A stretch of 64,000 nt of DNA from Nectonema munidae (taxonomy: Eukaryota > Nematomorpha > Nectonematoida > Nectonematidae). Where the stretch lies: contig JAUIRK010000101.1 of the NCBI GenBank assembly GCA_030549495.1, positions 558,001 to 622,000 on the forward strand, written 5' to 3'. A program made the position numbers and the translations under genes. The notes beneath the pieces are model-generated. The model was not told where the DNA came from. It searched no databases and saw nothing but the letters and a program-made list of their open reading frames with translations. Positions 61,701-63,484 of this stretch are shown here, one piece after another (within the stretch, counting starts at the first letter, position 1; every line of letters begins with the position of its first letter).

Positions 61701-63484
61701 AAGTATCTGAAATAGATCATAATAAAATGACAACTATTTATCTTTTTCGTGTCAGAATAAGGTTGGTTTGATACTGGGTTTTGATAACTCAAGGTCTTTG
61801 GTTCGATCACGAATCAAGCCTCCTTTTCGCATAGTTCGATACAATCGGTGCAATTGTGCCTTCTCGATTAAACCACTCCACGTTACCTTTACCTAACTTA
61901 TATTTTTGTTAAAATTTAGAGTAATATTTCATTCATTATTACAACATAAATTTTATTCAACTTGATTCTTGGTAAAGTAATTTTAAATGATTTATCTAAA
62001 TTGCTTTTAGAATTGCCCCATTTCTCATTTCTAATTGCGAAACTTCTTATTTGTGCATTTAGGCATTCAAAAGTTTACATTTTCGTTTATTGCAACCCCG
62101 AAGCTACTCAGTTCACCCAATGAAATTGAGGAAGCAACAAAAAATGGAACTGAAGAAAAAACTGCCATGACTCAACAAATTGAAAAAGGAGTAAATAAAA
62201 AAATTAAGATTTTTTTAATTTTTTTCATAAAAAGTAAATTCTGAAAGTAAACATTTTTGTAAAATTTTCGCTAATACATACTATTGGATACTGTAGTTTC
62301 TGATAATGAGGCAACTCAGGTAGATCTAGATTGGAAATTGGGCTTAATCCATTTAGTACCAATCTTCCCAAAGAGAACGCATACGACTTCAGTAATCTCT
62401 ATTTAATTCTATTTAAAACAAGAGTTTATCTCCGTTCCCTTTGGGAACTTTGGTACTAACTTTGTTAATATTGGCCTTTTCATAGCTTTTCTTTGTTTTA
62501 GAATCTAGATAAAATTGTTTTAGTTGAATGATATACTATATGAATAGAAAATTCAAATTAATTGAAGTATATCATTGTTTTTATCCAATAATATTGAAGA
62601 AGAAGAAATTTATTTACAATAGCAGAACGATAAAAAAAAGAATATTATTAAGTGAGATTAGCTAGTTAGTTAATATTTTTTAACTTAGTTTACCATTGAG
62701 ATAAGAAATGCAAATTAATAAATTTATGGCGATTGTCACAAATTTTTATAATAAAATTAATAGATTGATTGTGATATAACGAATCAAATCGATATATTAA
62801 CTTATATAACCACTTTAATTTGTTTAATTGGCAGTTATTAATTATTTTGTTAGTCAGCTGCTATAGGTAAAATAAATATATTGAAAGTTTATTATTTGGA
62901 AGTATACACCTTTCGAATGAATTATCTTATTAGGAATAAATATTTAAATGATTCAGTATGTAGAATAGCAAAATTATATATATTTTTATACATTTATGTA
63001 CGATTCAATTACTATTTTTGGAATAAGTGTAATCTTAGCTATTTTATTATATTTTCCTCTATATCAAAGATTAATTTCTTGTATTTTATTTAAGGTAGAT
63101 AAAATTTTCAAAAATTCCAAACTTTCACGCTTCTATTATGAGAGCAAGGTTAAAAAGTTGGAACATGGAGAAAAATACAACAAAAATTGGAAAAATCATT
63201 TAGTTGTTAATATAACCGTCACTTTAAAACCGGTAAGTTTTATCATAGATACTATTTCTAAAATTATTTTGTTTTCTATTTTAATAATTTTTTGTCTTGA
63301 AAATATTCTTATGTTAAAATTTAGATATAAGACCATTTACAATAAAATTTTCCATATTTGGAAGATTTTGAAGAATTTTTATTAACAAAGGATAATTTGG
63401 TTTGCTTTTCCAATGATTTGGAAAAAGGATCATTAAAAAATGTAAACCTTAATAAAAGATATTGTAAATTCTCTTTTGAAGATA
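1508..63484 (+). CDS. Multi-exon LDLa-EGF-SEA mosaic extracellular protein gene (32 exons placed, 3' end outside window)
   Basis: Overall gene model. Joined exons: 1508-1715, 7985-8089, 10229-10330, 12485-12583, 12647-12841, 14730-14857, 14919-15053, 15108-15351, 16959-17086, 18621-18773, 19813-20095, 20180-20265, 25641-25803, 30926-31156, 35643-35770, 35889-36020, 42594-42714, 42783-42917, 44166-44293, 46999-47169, 47228-47345, 47409-47521, 49414-49518, 49581-49752, 50347-50453, 50508-50790, 52331-52455, 58313-58676, 59924-60229, 62063-62190, 63095-63232, 63391-63484. All junctions are GT-AG and phase-compatible, about 5,128 coding bases. Order: signal peptide, 3 LDLa, then alternating EGF and SEA, then SEA5-8 back to back, a charged linker and SEA9. 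Known: such mosaics are secreted or apical membrane proteins (mucin, IMPG and perlecan-type architectures). Inferred: extracellular matrix or apical coat role. No transmembrane segment or stop codon is reached, so membrane anchoring is unknown. Confidence 0.82.
1716..7984. other. Intron 1 (about 6.3 kb)
   Basis: AT-rich intron. The only structured stretch is the cysteine-rich relic near 5632-6234. A purine-rich segment at about 6880-7600 has several broken minus- and plus-strand frames that hint at an old repeat, but I could not assign it. Confidence 0.5.
5632..6234 (-). pseudogene. Possible cysteine-rich gene relic, unassigned
   Basis: A minus-strand frame of 200 codons overlaps a second minus frame (5771-5992). 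Cysteine-rich segments hop between frames: CDKCDMCAN near 6160-6180, KLPRFCPEGE, then YNGQDWEVYIKVCGG. This looks like one coding region broken by frameshifts. I do not recognise the family; it could be a host gene fragment or a repeat-borne sequence. The plus-strand frame over the same bases is probably a shadow. Confidence 0.25.
7985..8089 (+). CDS. Exon 2: LDLa module 1
   Basis: Acceptor CTTTTTGCTGTAG, then a phase 1-1 exon of 105 bp. The translation has the LDLa signature CHEWQFDC, then KCI, then LDGKIDC and GGDE. C1, C2, C3 and C5 are present; the position of C4 (normally CDG) is Leu and there is no C6. The acidic calcium-site residues (DG, DC, DE) are kept. LDLa modules bind ligands or calcium in receptors and matrix proteins. 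Donor GTAAAC. Confidence 0.85.
8090..10228. other. Intron 2
   Basis: About 2.1 kb, AT-rich. GCAGAGCCGGACTTAAGG near 8672 resembles the end of a hAT-type non-autonomous element, but no matching second end was found. A TTAA-MITE fragment lies at 10092-10139. Confidence 0.4.
10092..10139 (+). repeat. TTAA-type MITE, end fragment
   Basis: TTTTCATTTCTTGGGATACT and the following CACTGATCCTTAATGGGTTA match the right half of the MITE at 16649-16752. Confidence 0.5.
10229..10330 (+). CDS. Exon 3: LDLa module 2
   Basis: Acceptor ATTTTCAAG, phase 1-1, 102 bp. The motif runs CPKNAFIC, RCI, then KDGVKDC and DGSDE: again four cysteines with C4 replaced by Lys and no C6. The single Cys after the preceding module's DE-Asn is in the C1 position of this one, so the modules abut with no linker. 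Donor GTACTT. Confidence 0.85.
10569..10601. repeat. Perfect 9-bp stem hairpin
   Basis: CAGCATGCG and CGCATGCTG are exact inverted copies separated by 15 bases. They lie in the 3' untranslated part of the retrocopy, between its stop codon and its AATAAA. A 3'-UTR stem loop could be a processing or retrotransposition signal. Confidence 0.6.
10621..11022 (-). CDS. Intact 133-codon frame in the retrocopy, function unknown
   Basis: Begins MEMTAPSSSQASEDF and runs without interruption to TGA. It is Pro/Ser/Ala-rich with a short amphipathic heptad-like stretch (LGDQVAQLARKIENL) in the middle. Codon usage is GC-rich and quite unlike the neighbouring exons, suggesting a different origin. No catalytic motif, zinc finger or signal peptide is visible. 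I do not recognise it; a small self-associating protein or a retroposon-encoded product are both possible. Confidence 0.4.
   Translation of the reverse strand: MEMTAPSSSQASEDFTTPQRPAYTFVPRPSRLESVGFLGEYTLQTLGDQVAQLARKIENLTVPTSSAPARSETAVPPSPALTQPLRGHFQPALPLGYGTLDHGEVGIYNTPPLDLYILKYGKPSTEAQQAVNK
11263..11399. repeat. TTAA-type MITE copy A (diverged)
   Basis: Flanked by TTAA at both ends (TTAACC...GGGTTAA). It contains several CAGACGAT motifs and an internal palindrome TTATGTTCC/GGAACATAA. This is a variant sharing the ends and CAGACGAT units with the other copies. Confidence 0.55.
11725..11854 (+). repeat. TTAA-type MITE copy B
   Basis: 130 bp between TTAA sites, with AATCAGACGATATCTAG, then AAGCAGAAGATTTGT and AACGCAGACGATT, ending in GTCGACTGTGGT and GGGTTAA. 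The CCC/GGG next to TTAA is the hallmark of piggyBac-type ends. Confidence 0.65.
12485..12583 (+). CDS. Exon 4: LDLa module 3
   Basis: Acceptor TTACTTTTTAG, phase 1-1, 99 bp. The motif runs CSLTEFVC, GCI, then DRVRQC and DGSDE. C4 is absent and no Cys follows DE until the EGF, some 27 residues on, which shows that C6 is truly missing in this family. The DG of the calcium site reads DR here, so calcium binding is less certain. Donor GTAAGC; the next intron is only 63 bp. Confidence 0.85.
12647..12841 (+). CDS. Exon 5: linker and EGF-like domain 1
   Basis: A phase 1-1 exon of 195 bp after a 63-bp intron. About 27 linker residues precede a six-cysteine EGF with spacing C-x8-C-x5-C-x8-C-x-C-x12-C (CGKDGQC, then CAC). 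No calcium-binding EGF consensus is evident. Donor GTAAGC. The acceptor at 12646 (TGTTTAAG) has a modest pyrimidine tract; phase agreement supports it. Confidence 0.85.
12842..14729. other. Intron 5
   Basis: About 1.9 kb. Around 14000-14200 there is a stretch of coding-like composition with repeated Ser/Asp codons, but it has no recognisable domain or splice-consistent frame. Confidence 0.4.
14730..14857 (+). CDS. Exon 6: SEA1 part a (beta1-alpha1)
   Basis: Acceptor TTTTGCTTTTAATTTAG, phase 1 start, phase 0 end, 128 bp. The translation begins with a beta strand (TFKFKVKNL), then a polar segment and the amphipathic helix NNFTNLLDQIKNG before donor GTAAGC. It matches the first third of a SEA domain (strand, loop, S-x-x-F/Y, helix). 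The frame is open upstream to about 14672, but only this acceptor restores phase with exon 5. Confidence 0.8.
14919..15053 (+). CDS. Exon 7: SEA1 part b (alpha2-beta2-beta3)
   Basis: A phase 0-0 exon of 135 bp flanked by tiny introns (61 and 54 bp). Helix MLDLLSYLPIVKRS leads into strand IRFNVANIEKYL and strand EIRTVIEFALHV. In cleaving SEA domains the beta2-beta3 turn carries G-S-V-V-V; here it reads NEIRTVIE, so autoproteolysis is not expected. Donor GTATGA. Confidence 0.8.
15108..15351 (+). CDS. Exon 8: SEA1 part c plus EGF-like domain 2
   Basis: Acceptor CATTCAG, phase 0 start, phase 1 end, 244 bp. The first 40 residues supply SEA helix alpha3 and a strand (NTLFYFPKSYEI) equivalent to the canonical l-x-V-D-P-x-S-L ending. 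A six-cysteine EGF follows: C-x5-C-x5-C-x9-C-x-C-x12-C, with CAPNAKC and CKC. Donor GTATGT. Confidence 0.85.
15444..15573 (-). repeat. TTAA-type MITE copy C
   Basis: Starts TTAACCCTCTTTCGACCACA and carries the inverse of the copy B core (CAATCGTCTGCGTTTATTAA). The right end is decayed (GGTTGATAAC). Confidence 0.6.
16527..16652. repeat. TTAA-type MITE copy D1
   Basis: TTAACCCTTTGAAGTGTGAC at the left and GGTCCTCAAAGGGTTAA at the right form imperfect terminal inverted repeats. The interior has AAGCAGATGATTATT. It shares its right TTAA with copy D2. Confidence 0.6.
16649..16752. repeat. TTAA-type MITE copy D2, abutting D1
   Basis: Begins TTAAGGACCAAC and ends GGTCCTCAAAGGGGTTAA. It contains a near-perfect palindrome GGACACCGGTGTC. 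The single shared TTAA with D1 indicates insertion of one copy next to the other. Confidence 0.6.
16773..16910 (-). repeat. TTAA-type MITE copy E
   Basis: TTAACCGGTTATCGACCACA to GGTCGATAACGGGTTAA, 138 bp with clear terminal inverted repeats. It lies 48 bp before exon 9. Confidence 0.7.
16959..17086 (+). CDS. Exon 9: SEA2 part a
   Basis: Acceptor GAATGCTTTAG, phase 1 to 0, 128 bp, identical in size to exon 6. Strand LEFDILLRVLKID is followed by the helix SPKLNEITEKVRSA and donor GTAAGA. A TTAA-type MITE ends only 48 bp upstream (16910). The polypyrimidine tract is poor, so the exact start is moderately certain. Confidence 0.78.
17743..18150. mobile_element. Non-autonomous DNA transposon (408 bp) with exact 8-bp target duplication
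   Basis: Terminal inverted repeats GGTACTTTTCTCTTATC (left) and its inverse GATAACAGAAAAGTACC (right), flanked on both sides by GCTTTTTG (17735-17742 and 18151-18158). A roughly 100-bp internal unit is tandemly duplicated. The 8-bp duplication fits the hAT, P or Merlin groups; there is no transposase. Confidence 0.75.
17908..18115 (+). repeat. Tandem duplication of a ~105-bp unit inside the MITE
   Basis: Two copies beginning GTTATCTCCTTMCCACTC and including GAGAAATGTTGATGAAGCAG, differing by a handful of bases and a 2-base indel. The unit begins with a copy of the terminal repeat's inner part, so it may have arisen by end duplication. A 22-bp doublet (TATATATGTATATAAAGTGG) lies just left, at about 17845-17895. 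Confidence 0.75.
18621..18773 (+). CDS. Exon 10: SEA2 part b
   Basis: Acceptor ATTTTTGTTCAG, phase 0-0, 153 bp. A helix and strand (FYGVEITNLQASKIY) are followed by KKGITIHLKLYF. The GITIH at the turn resembles the GSVVV position but lacks the catalytic Ser after Gly. Donor AAA|GTAATT. Confidence 0.8.
19301..19430 (+). repeat. TTAA-type MITE copy F (best preserved)
   Basis: TTAACCCGTTAACGACCAGA at the left and CGTTAATGGGTTAA at the right, exactly 130 bp like copy B, with the same core. Confidence 0.75.
19813..20095 (+). CDS. Exon 11: SEA2 part c plus EGF-like domain 3
   Basis: Acceptor TTTTGTTTAG (a TAG stop in frame confirms the boundary), phase 0 to 1, 283 bp. Helix NLNAYLDRKLSYLKNRI is followed by KILVDPNSLSEI, the best match in the gene to the SEA terminal strand (V-D-P-x-S-L). 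The EGF is C-x7-C-x5-C-x8-C-x-C-x12-C (CGKNADC, CLC). Donor GTATGA. Confidence 0.87.
20180..20265 (+). CDS. Exon 12: SEA3 part a (short version)
   Basis: Acceptor TTTATTTTCAG after an 84-bp intron, phase 1 to 0, only 86 bp against the usual 128. Strand VEVKDILFYVE is retained, then a short helix NSEISREIKIK to donor GTATTC. It lacks roughly 14 residues of the beta1-alpha1 loop, so this SEA copy is probably degenerate or trimmed. Confidence 0.72.
20372..20548. mobile_element. Palindromic MITE with ~48-bp inverted repeats
   Basis: The left arm (GTTGCATTAATATAG, then AATAACACTTTATTG) is the inverse of the right arm (CAATAAAGTGTTATG, then ATATTAATGCAATC) with few mismatches. It sits at the start of the long intron 12. 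The flanking duplication is unclear. Confidence 0.6.
20561..21125. mobile_element. Probable hAT-type non-autonomous remnant
   Basis: CAAGTGGTTCTCAACCATTT resembles the well-known hAT (Charlie/Tip100-like) end CAGTGGTTCTCAACC. The presumed right end near 21100 (GATGGACCATTTAGGC) is decayed. There is no coding potential. Confidence 0.35.
22150..24890 (+). mobile_element. 5'-truncated LINE (Jockey/CR1-like) with poly(A)
   Basis: Endonuclease remnant: GDFN near 22205-22216, TLIDNIF, and SDH at 22398-22406 in a shifted frame. Reverse transcriptase follows: NYRPISLVPALSKVFER, DMSKAFDSVNHSLL, SGVPQGSVLSPLLFSLYVND, YADD at about 23750. The end is WYPSGKNRIEILQKRALR, a 3' UTR and 16 A (24871-24886). 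Several frameshifts break the endonuclease and early RT, while 23492-24382 stays open for 296 codons. It lies in intron 12, same orientation as the gene. Confidence 0.88.
23492..24382 (+). pseudogene. LINE reverse transcriptase fragment (296 codons)
   Basis: Central and C-terminal RT with the catalytic YADD box, thumb (LNLFYAWCTNNDLKINYVK) and post-RT helices. The remaining upstream ORF2 is shifted into other frames, so the protein is not functional as it stands. Confidence 0.85.
25641..25803 (+). CDS. Exon 13: SEA3 part b
   Basis: Acceptor ATTATTTTATTTAG, phase 0 start, 163 bp. Helix, strand (VYLDTLVKILEP) and strand NNMVVVGATVIL. Unlike the other b exons it ends in phase 1 (A|GTAATT), and the following exon begins in phase 1 to match, so this intron has slid by one base. 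There is no GSVVV site. Confidence 0.8.
25804..27180. other. Intron 13, left part
   Basis: AT-rich intron sequence before the second LINE. A 13-base unit ACGGCACATTCTA occurs twice (about 27037 and 27061). No gene seen. Confidence 0.4.
26368..26391. repeat. (TA)n microsatellite
   Basis: About 24 bases of alternating AT in intron 13. Confidence 0.8.
27236..27577 (+). pseudogene. LINE ORF1, PHD zinc-finger part
   Basis: 113 codons: Cys-rich PHD-type module at residues 16-65, then a Lys/Glu-rich coiled-coil-like helix. PHD-bearing ORF1 proteins are known in CR1-group LINEs and probably bind nucleic acid or chromatin. Confidence 0.75.
27681..28082 (+). pseudogene. LINE ORF1, C-terminal part
   Basis: 133 codons. 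RPSFNHVIHGVKE and RPLQIVYQSIESKNKV have the look of an RRM-like domain of LINE ORF1 (paired strands, basic residues). It is separated from the first part by a frame break. Confidence 0.6.
28634..29550 (+). pseudogene. LINE reverse transcriptase, broken
   Basis: Two frames (28634-28840 and 28963-29550) cover RT. Motifs: NSVVFKIFESIIKDNI, LYLDF with a stop where AFD should follow, SGIPHGSVIGSLFFTIFIND, FVDD, LSFNLSKCQ. The thumb ends LVRPILEYANVIYVDC. Confidence 0.8.
30051..30794. mobile_element. hAT-type MITE (744 bp) with exact 8-bp target duplication
   Basis: Ends TAGAGGCCTACACGGGTT (left) and CGCCGGCGCAGGCCTCTA (right) form inverted repeats beginning TAGAGGCCT. Both sides carry GTATAGAC (30043-30050 and 30795-30802). 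The subterminal regions are rich in CCCGCA/CCCGC repeats, giving GC-rich shoulders around an AT-rich core. No transposase. TSD length and TIR are characteristic of the hAT superfamily. Confidence 0.85.
30926..31156 (+). CDS. Exon 14: SEA3 part c plus EGF-like domain 4
   Basis: Acceptor CTACTCATTTAG, phase 1-1, 231 bp. Helix VLRTTMKETQLESF and strand DLVELVY finish SEA3. The EGF is C-x7-C-x5-C-x8-C-x-C-x12-C (CLKNAEC, CFC). Donor GTACTG. The hAT MITE at 30051-30794 ends 131 bp upstream. Confidence 0.85.
31157..32850. other. Intron 14, left part
   Basis: AT-rich. A short frame at 31394-31645 has no recognised domain. No gene or RNA seen. Confidence 0.4.
32853..33030 (-). mobile_element. LINE 3'-end fragment with (TTC)n tail
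   Basis: Read on the minus strand it ends AATAAATTCTTCTTCTTC. The upstream TTGTACAAG and AGCGGCTTAATCGCC resemble the 3' UTR of the minus-strand element at 40320 (TGTACAAGCGGCTCACTGGCC, quoted from a longer tract). Confidence 0.5.
33330..34132 (+). mobile_element. LINE-derived element: ORF1 zinc knuckles joined to a TTAC-tailed 3' end
   Basis: A frame at 33330-33833 ends with CCHC-type knuckles: CSNCCLFGHKASKC, CRYCSKNHNGSSC, CATCKFF. Only about 270 bp later the element terminates with AATAAACTTACTTACTTACT (tail near 34108-34132). There is no endonuclease or RT between. The knuckle array matches ORF1 of Jockey/CR1-type LINEs. The upstream boundary is unknown. Confidence 0.65.
34135..35642. 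other. Intron 14, right part
   Basis: AT-rich. A minus-strand frame at 34941-35198 shows no recognisable family. A second AG (TTTTTTTAG at about 35622) precedes the used acceptor of exon 15. Confidence 0.4.
35643..35770 (+). CDS. Exon 15: SEA4 part a
   Basis: Acceptor TATTTTTTTTAG, phase 1 to 0, 128 bp. Strand YKVFDFEFIIKYFEN, then SMSDYDSESFADIKLFAEKG, which follows the SEA pattern L-x-D-x-x-S-x-x-F closely. Donor GTACAT. Confidence 0.87.
35889..36020 (+). CDS. Exon 16: SEA4 part b
   Basis: Acceptor ATGTTTTTAG, phase 0-0, 132 bp, after a 118-bp intron. Helix with strand NNYFLDVKVNEILPNL, then GVGVILKTSIFVL. The turn reads MGVGVIL, with no serine nucleophile after Gly. Donor CAG|GTACGT is near-consensus. 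Confidence 0.87.
36116..36282 (-). repeat. tRNA-derived SINE, copy 2
   Basis: Inverse of copy 1: on the minus strand TTAGATACTGAATTTCGATA, AAGGTCGTGGGTTCGATCC, CATAGTTTGATACAAACG, CTTTTCGATGAAAACACC. It ends in a (CTTACC)-like tail, seen on the plus strand as TAAGGGTAAGGGTAAGG. Confidence 0.8.
37425..38251 (-). pseudogene. hAT transposase C-terminal part
   Basis: Two minus-strand frames (37721-38251 and 37425-37724) that overlap by 4 bases. Helical sequence typical of the hAT insertion region (VPTMWVSLLPCIERILHSW). No intact C-terminal dimerisation motif (C-E-x-x-F-S) is seen. Confidence 0.65.
38577..39077 (-). pseudogene. hAT transposase N-terminal part with C2H2/BED-like finger
   Basis: 166 codons from MLQKTDNSEEAKCIICH. 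CIICHSTSKIGYMG, then KQHKNSEGHRNK, forms a C-x2-C...H-x4-H finger. The catalytic region starts at its end and continues in another frame between about 38410 and 38577 (FFENANKSADGIF, LQLDWEKVSCLSADNAN). A stop and frameshift therefore divide it. Confidence 0.75.
40320..42065 (-). mobile_element. LINE-derived element on minus strand: ORF1 remnant with TTAC tail
   Basis: On the minus strand it starts with a WACSTCD Cys motif (about 42020), a lysine-rich section (IRSEIKNLSKGSSKK), KKNHKILVFTKDQNIKDIV, and a knuckle-like GHTASKCRNSSVCRSC. Then comes a 3' UTR (TGTACAAGCGGCTCACTGG) and AAATTACTTACTTACTTA at 40326-40342. No endonuclease or RT is present. Multiple frame breaks; old. Confidence 0.65.
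42594..42714 (+). CDS. Exon 17: SEA4 part c
   Basis: Acceptor TTTGTTTTTTAAG, phase 0 to 1, 121 bp. Helix NLSLYEEIKHSLYLSDG and strand STTLIVDLINFPLEE complete SEA4. Here the c segment has its own exon instead of being fused to the EGF. Donor GTAATA. The preceding intron of 6.5 kb carries a SINE, a hAT relic and a LINE derivative. Confidence 0.8.
42783..42917 (+). CDS. Exon 18: EGF-like domain 5
   Basis: Acceptor ATTTCAATAATTCAG after a 68-bp intron, phase 1-1, 135 bp. A stand-alone EGF exon: C-x7-C-x5-C-x8-C-x-C-x12-C (CQSNSKC, CIC). The last five spacings match EGF1, 3 and 4. Donor GTAAGA. Confidence 0.88.
42918..44165. other. Intron 18
   Basis: About 1.25 kb. A moderately GC-rich segment at 43510-43860 has no recognised family. 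No gene or RNA found. Confidence 0.4.
44166..44293 (+). CDS. Exon 19: SEA5 part a
   Basis: Acceptor GCAAATTTTTTAAG, phase 1 to 0, 128 bp. Strand EEKIFIRALTQNG, a second hydrophobic patch NFIFNQDF, then helix YTSEYQKIANIFKKG. Donor GTATTA. Confidence 0.83.
44294..46998. other. Intron 19
   Basis: About 2.7 kb of AT-rich sequence. Frames at 44779-45018 (plus) and 44321-44593 and 45486-45683 (minus) show no domain. A TTAA-MITE fragment lies at 46031-46072. Confidence 0.4.
46031..46072 (+). repeat. TTAA-type MITE end fragment
   Basis: GGCACTGGTGTCACGCTGGT, then CCTTAAAACGTTA, matches the right end of copy D2. Confidence 0.5.
46999..47169 (+). CDS. Exon 20: SEA5 part b
   Basis: Acceptor ATTTCTTATTTAG, phase 0-0, 171 bp. 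Helix HQLFKEAPFN, strand LKTYVNEIING, strand FKLNPIFNLGIIFDK, then the start of helix alpha3 (TSLEAVFK). Donor GTATAC. There is no GSVVV. Confidence 0.83.
47228..47345 (+). CDS. Exon 21: SEA5 part c
   Basis: Acceptor TTCATTTTTGATAG after a 58-bp intron, phase 0 to 1, 118 bp. Helix AILNAVSSNSDRIK, then NTTISIDPFFKAKE, which is the canonical SEA beta4 (s-I-D-P). Donor GTGCGT is slightly unusual, but phase and length agree with exon 17. Confidence 0.8.
47409..47521 (+). CDS. Exon 22: SEA6 part a
   Basis: Acceptor TTTTTTATTTGAAG after a 63-bp intron, phase 1 to 0, 113 bp. Strand FFEIKGGFSFFINSI, then helix SQVYEVLRTNLPKE. It follows SEA5 directly, so from here the EGF spacers are absent. Donor GTAAGT is a perfect consensus. 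Confidence 0.82.
47795..49010 (-). mobile_element. LINE 3' fragment: RT thumb and C-terminus
   Basis: Minus-strand translation in changing frames gives FQDWCKMNDLIV, then ITLNARRTFSKHFDNLIKDV, IIGALYRIKNLLDTKTRLIV, LQKKQKRALKFI and KVWNSVPLHIRYLKNIKSF, the usual order at the end of CR1/Jockey-group RTs. The 3' end is a (TAAA)n-like tail at about 47800-47833 on the plus strand (TTATTTATTTATTTATATTT). Located in intron 22, antisense. The plus-strand frame at 48752-48973 is a shadow. Confidence 0.78.
49414..49518 (+). CDS. Exon 23: SEA6 part b
   Basis: Acceptor CTCCTTCCTTTCAG, the strongest polypyrimidine tract seen here, phase 0-0, 105 bp. Strand KIKTVIISIDLQ and strand NSVSLVFAIRG. The turn QNSVSL has Ser-Val at the GSVVV position but Asn replaces Gly. 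Donor GTAAGA. Confidence 0.82.
49581..49752 (+). CDS. Exon 24: SEA6 part c
   Basis: Acceptor TTTTTCATCGTTAG after a 62-bp intron, phase 0 to 1, 172 bp. Helix LQEKYKDVIKMLYDKIID, then strands around YEINVLSFGKEF, and a Lys-rich tail to donor GTAAGT. Confidence 0.8.
50347..50453 (+). CDS. Exon 25: SEA7 part a
   Basis: Acceptor CTGTTTCTATTTAG, phase 1 to 0, 107 bp. The hydrophobic strands FVQAIVTIKI and SIFLIVYKFKI are followed by HPNDKR and donor GTAATT. The helix of the usual a exon is short; it probably continues in the next exon. Confidence 0.72.
50508..50790 (+). CDS. Exon 26: SEA7 parts b and c in one exon
   Basis: Acceptor AATCGATTTTTAG after a 54-bp intron, phase 0 to 1, 283 bp. Helix IEHELINLLAHNYIMSVIEM, strand NFNFGIKLPVS, helix KELHDIMKNSQNTVQILLKK, strand GIILYVQNSSLK. 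The b/c intron present in SEA5 and SEA6 is missing. A Cys-Cys pair near the end is unusual among the SEA copies. Donor GTAAAG; a hAT-type MITE is inserted 20 bp downstream (50811). Confidence 0.85.
50811..51310. mobile_element. hAT-type MITE (500 bp) with exact 8-bp target duplication, next to a splice donor
   Basis: CTCTACTC occurs at 50803-50810 and 51311-51318. The ends are GC-rich and partly inverted: GGGGCTTGGCCAGTTGG (left) and CCAATTTCTGGCTACCCC (right). It contains a C run of about 16. Insertion is 20 bp downstream of the exon 26 boundary, so the donor GTAAAG was only just spared. Confidence 0.7.
51245..51260 (+). repeat. Poly(C) run
   Basis: About 16 consecutive C inside the MITE right end. 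Confidence 0.7.
51319..52330. other. Intron 26, right part
   Basis: AT-rich, nothing recognised. Confidence 0.4.
52331..52455 (+). CDS. Exon 27: SEA8 part a
   Basis: Acceptor TTTACACCGAAATAG, phase 1 to 0, 125 bp. Strand KFMLVLNAVALNGKKL, then NTRYFFHDSNE and helix LAMKQLIHES. Donor GTAAGT. It is more GC-rich than its surroundings, as real coding exons are here. Confidence 0.82.
52681..52800 (-). mobile_element. LINE 3'-end fragment with (TTC)n tail
   Basis: Minus strand: TGTAAATAAATTTCTTCTTC and further TTC units. The same GTAAATAAATTTCTTCTTC junction occurs at 62596. Confidence 0.5.
55039..55597 (+). pseudogene. hAT transposase, catalytic core fragments
   Basis: Two overlapping frames (55039-55332 and 55259-55597). 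The second carries QCFDGASVMSGCNGGVQAIL and PYVHCLNHRLHLIIID, signatures of the hAT group with zinc finger MYM-type 1-like proteins. Shifted frames upstream near 54540-54720 retain traces of a TTF-type finger. Confidence 0.8.
56150..56584 (+). pseudogene. hAT transposase C-terminal dimerisation region
   Basis: 144 codons. LASFPCSTALCESSFSTLSN, then RRTMLSTRKANLSMI, is the hAT dimerisation motif (C-E-x-x-F-S-x-L... R-x-x-M... R). Ends at a natural stop. Confidence 0.85.
56783..57744. other. Intron 27, middle part
   Basis: AT-rich, nothing recognised between the hAT relic and the SINE. Confidence 0.4.
57745..57935 (+). repeat. tRNA-derived SINE, copy 3
   Basis: AGGTCTTGGGTTCGATCC, then CATATTTCGATACAAGAGG, CTTCTCGATGAAAACACCCC, ending in (TAT)n-like ATTATTATTATTATT. 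The A-box head is diverged. Confidence 0.75.
58313..58676 (+). CDS. Exon 28: SEA8 parts b and c in one exon
   Basis: Acceptor TTTTTGATGGAATTTAAG, phase 0 to 1, 364 bp. Helix FDRSYIKKYFKSIELISAL, strand NGVLLFLKATLHG, helix QFTKDFIRILDKND, then NTIFIVDSLKFGES as beta4. About 20 residues beyond the usual SEA end precede donor GTATCG. The frame runs on to 58855, so the donor rests on phase agreement with exon 29. Confidence 0.82.
59334..59440 (+). repeat. TTAA-type MITE copy G (decayed ends)
   Basis: GACTAGAATATAATCAGACG, AAAGCAGAAGATTTTTATTA and AAACGCAGACGATT match copies B and F. The right end is lost. Confidence 0.6.
59924..60229 (+). CDS. Exon 29: charged low-complexity linker with basic cluster
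   Basis: Acceptor ATTCTCTATTGTTTAG, phase 1-1, about 306 bp. The sequence starts acidic and valine-rich (VVEEVEQVSESD), is Ser/Thr/Pro-rich in the middle, and ends with NRRKRIRRKQ followed by a serine run. It is not a SEA or EGF fold. RKRIRR fits a furin-type proprotein convertase site, or a glycosaminoglycan-binding patch. Donor TCCA|GTAATC is chosen because the next SEA exon needs phase 1; without it the frame stops at 60292. Confidence 0.7.
60230..61745. other. Intron 29, left part
   Basis: AT-rich. The frame at 60412-60720 is hydrophobic low-complexity, likely by chance. Nothing recognised. Confidence 0.4.
61750..61900 (+). repeat. tRNA-derived SINE, copy 4
   Basis: AAGGTTGGTTTGATACTGGG, CAAGGTCTTTGGTTCGATC, CATAGTTCGATACAATCGG, CTTCTCGATTAAACCACTCC, then a CTTTACC-type tail. 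It lies about 160 bp upstream of exon 30. Confidence 0.8.
62063..62190 (+). CDS. Exon 30: SEA9 part a
   Basis: Acceptor ATTTGTGCATTTAG, phase 1 to 0, 128 bp, once more the standard length. Strand KFTFSFIATPKLL, then a longer polar loop and helix AMTQQIEKG. Donor GTAAAT. Confidence 0.8.
62596..62690 (-). mobile_element. LINE 3'-end fragment with (TTC)n tail
   Basis: Minus strand: TTGTAAATAAATTTCTTCTT ending in TTC units, shared with 52681. Confidence 0.45.
63095..63232 (+). CDS. Exon 31: SEA9 part b
   Basis: Acceptor TTGTATTTTATTTAAG, phase 0-0, 138 bp. Helix VDKIFKNSKLSRFYY, strand SKVKKLEHG, strand NHLVVNITVTLKP. The turn KNHLVVNI carries no Gly-Ser. Donor CCG|GTAAGT is strong. Confidence 0.82.
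63391..63484 (+). CDS. Exon 32 (tentative): SEA9 part c
   Basis: Placed by phase and length only. Acceptor TTTTTATTAACAAAG with GAT as first codon gives a phase 0 to 1 exon of 94 bp ending A|GTAACA. The translation DNLVCFSNDLEKGSLKNVNL resembles a trimmed helix alpha3 plus strand. The tract has weak splice signals and alternatives exist upstream in another frame. Confidence 0.45.
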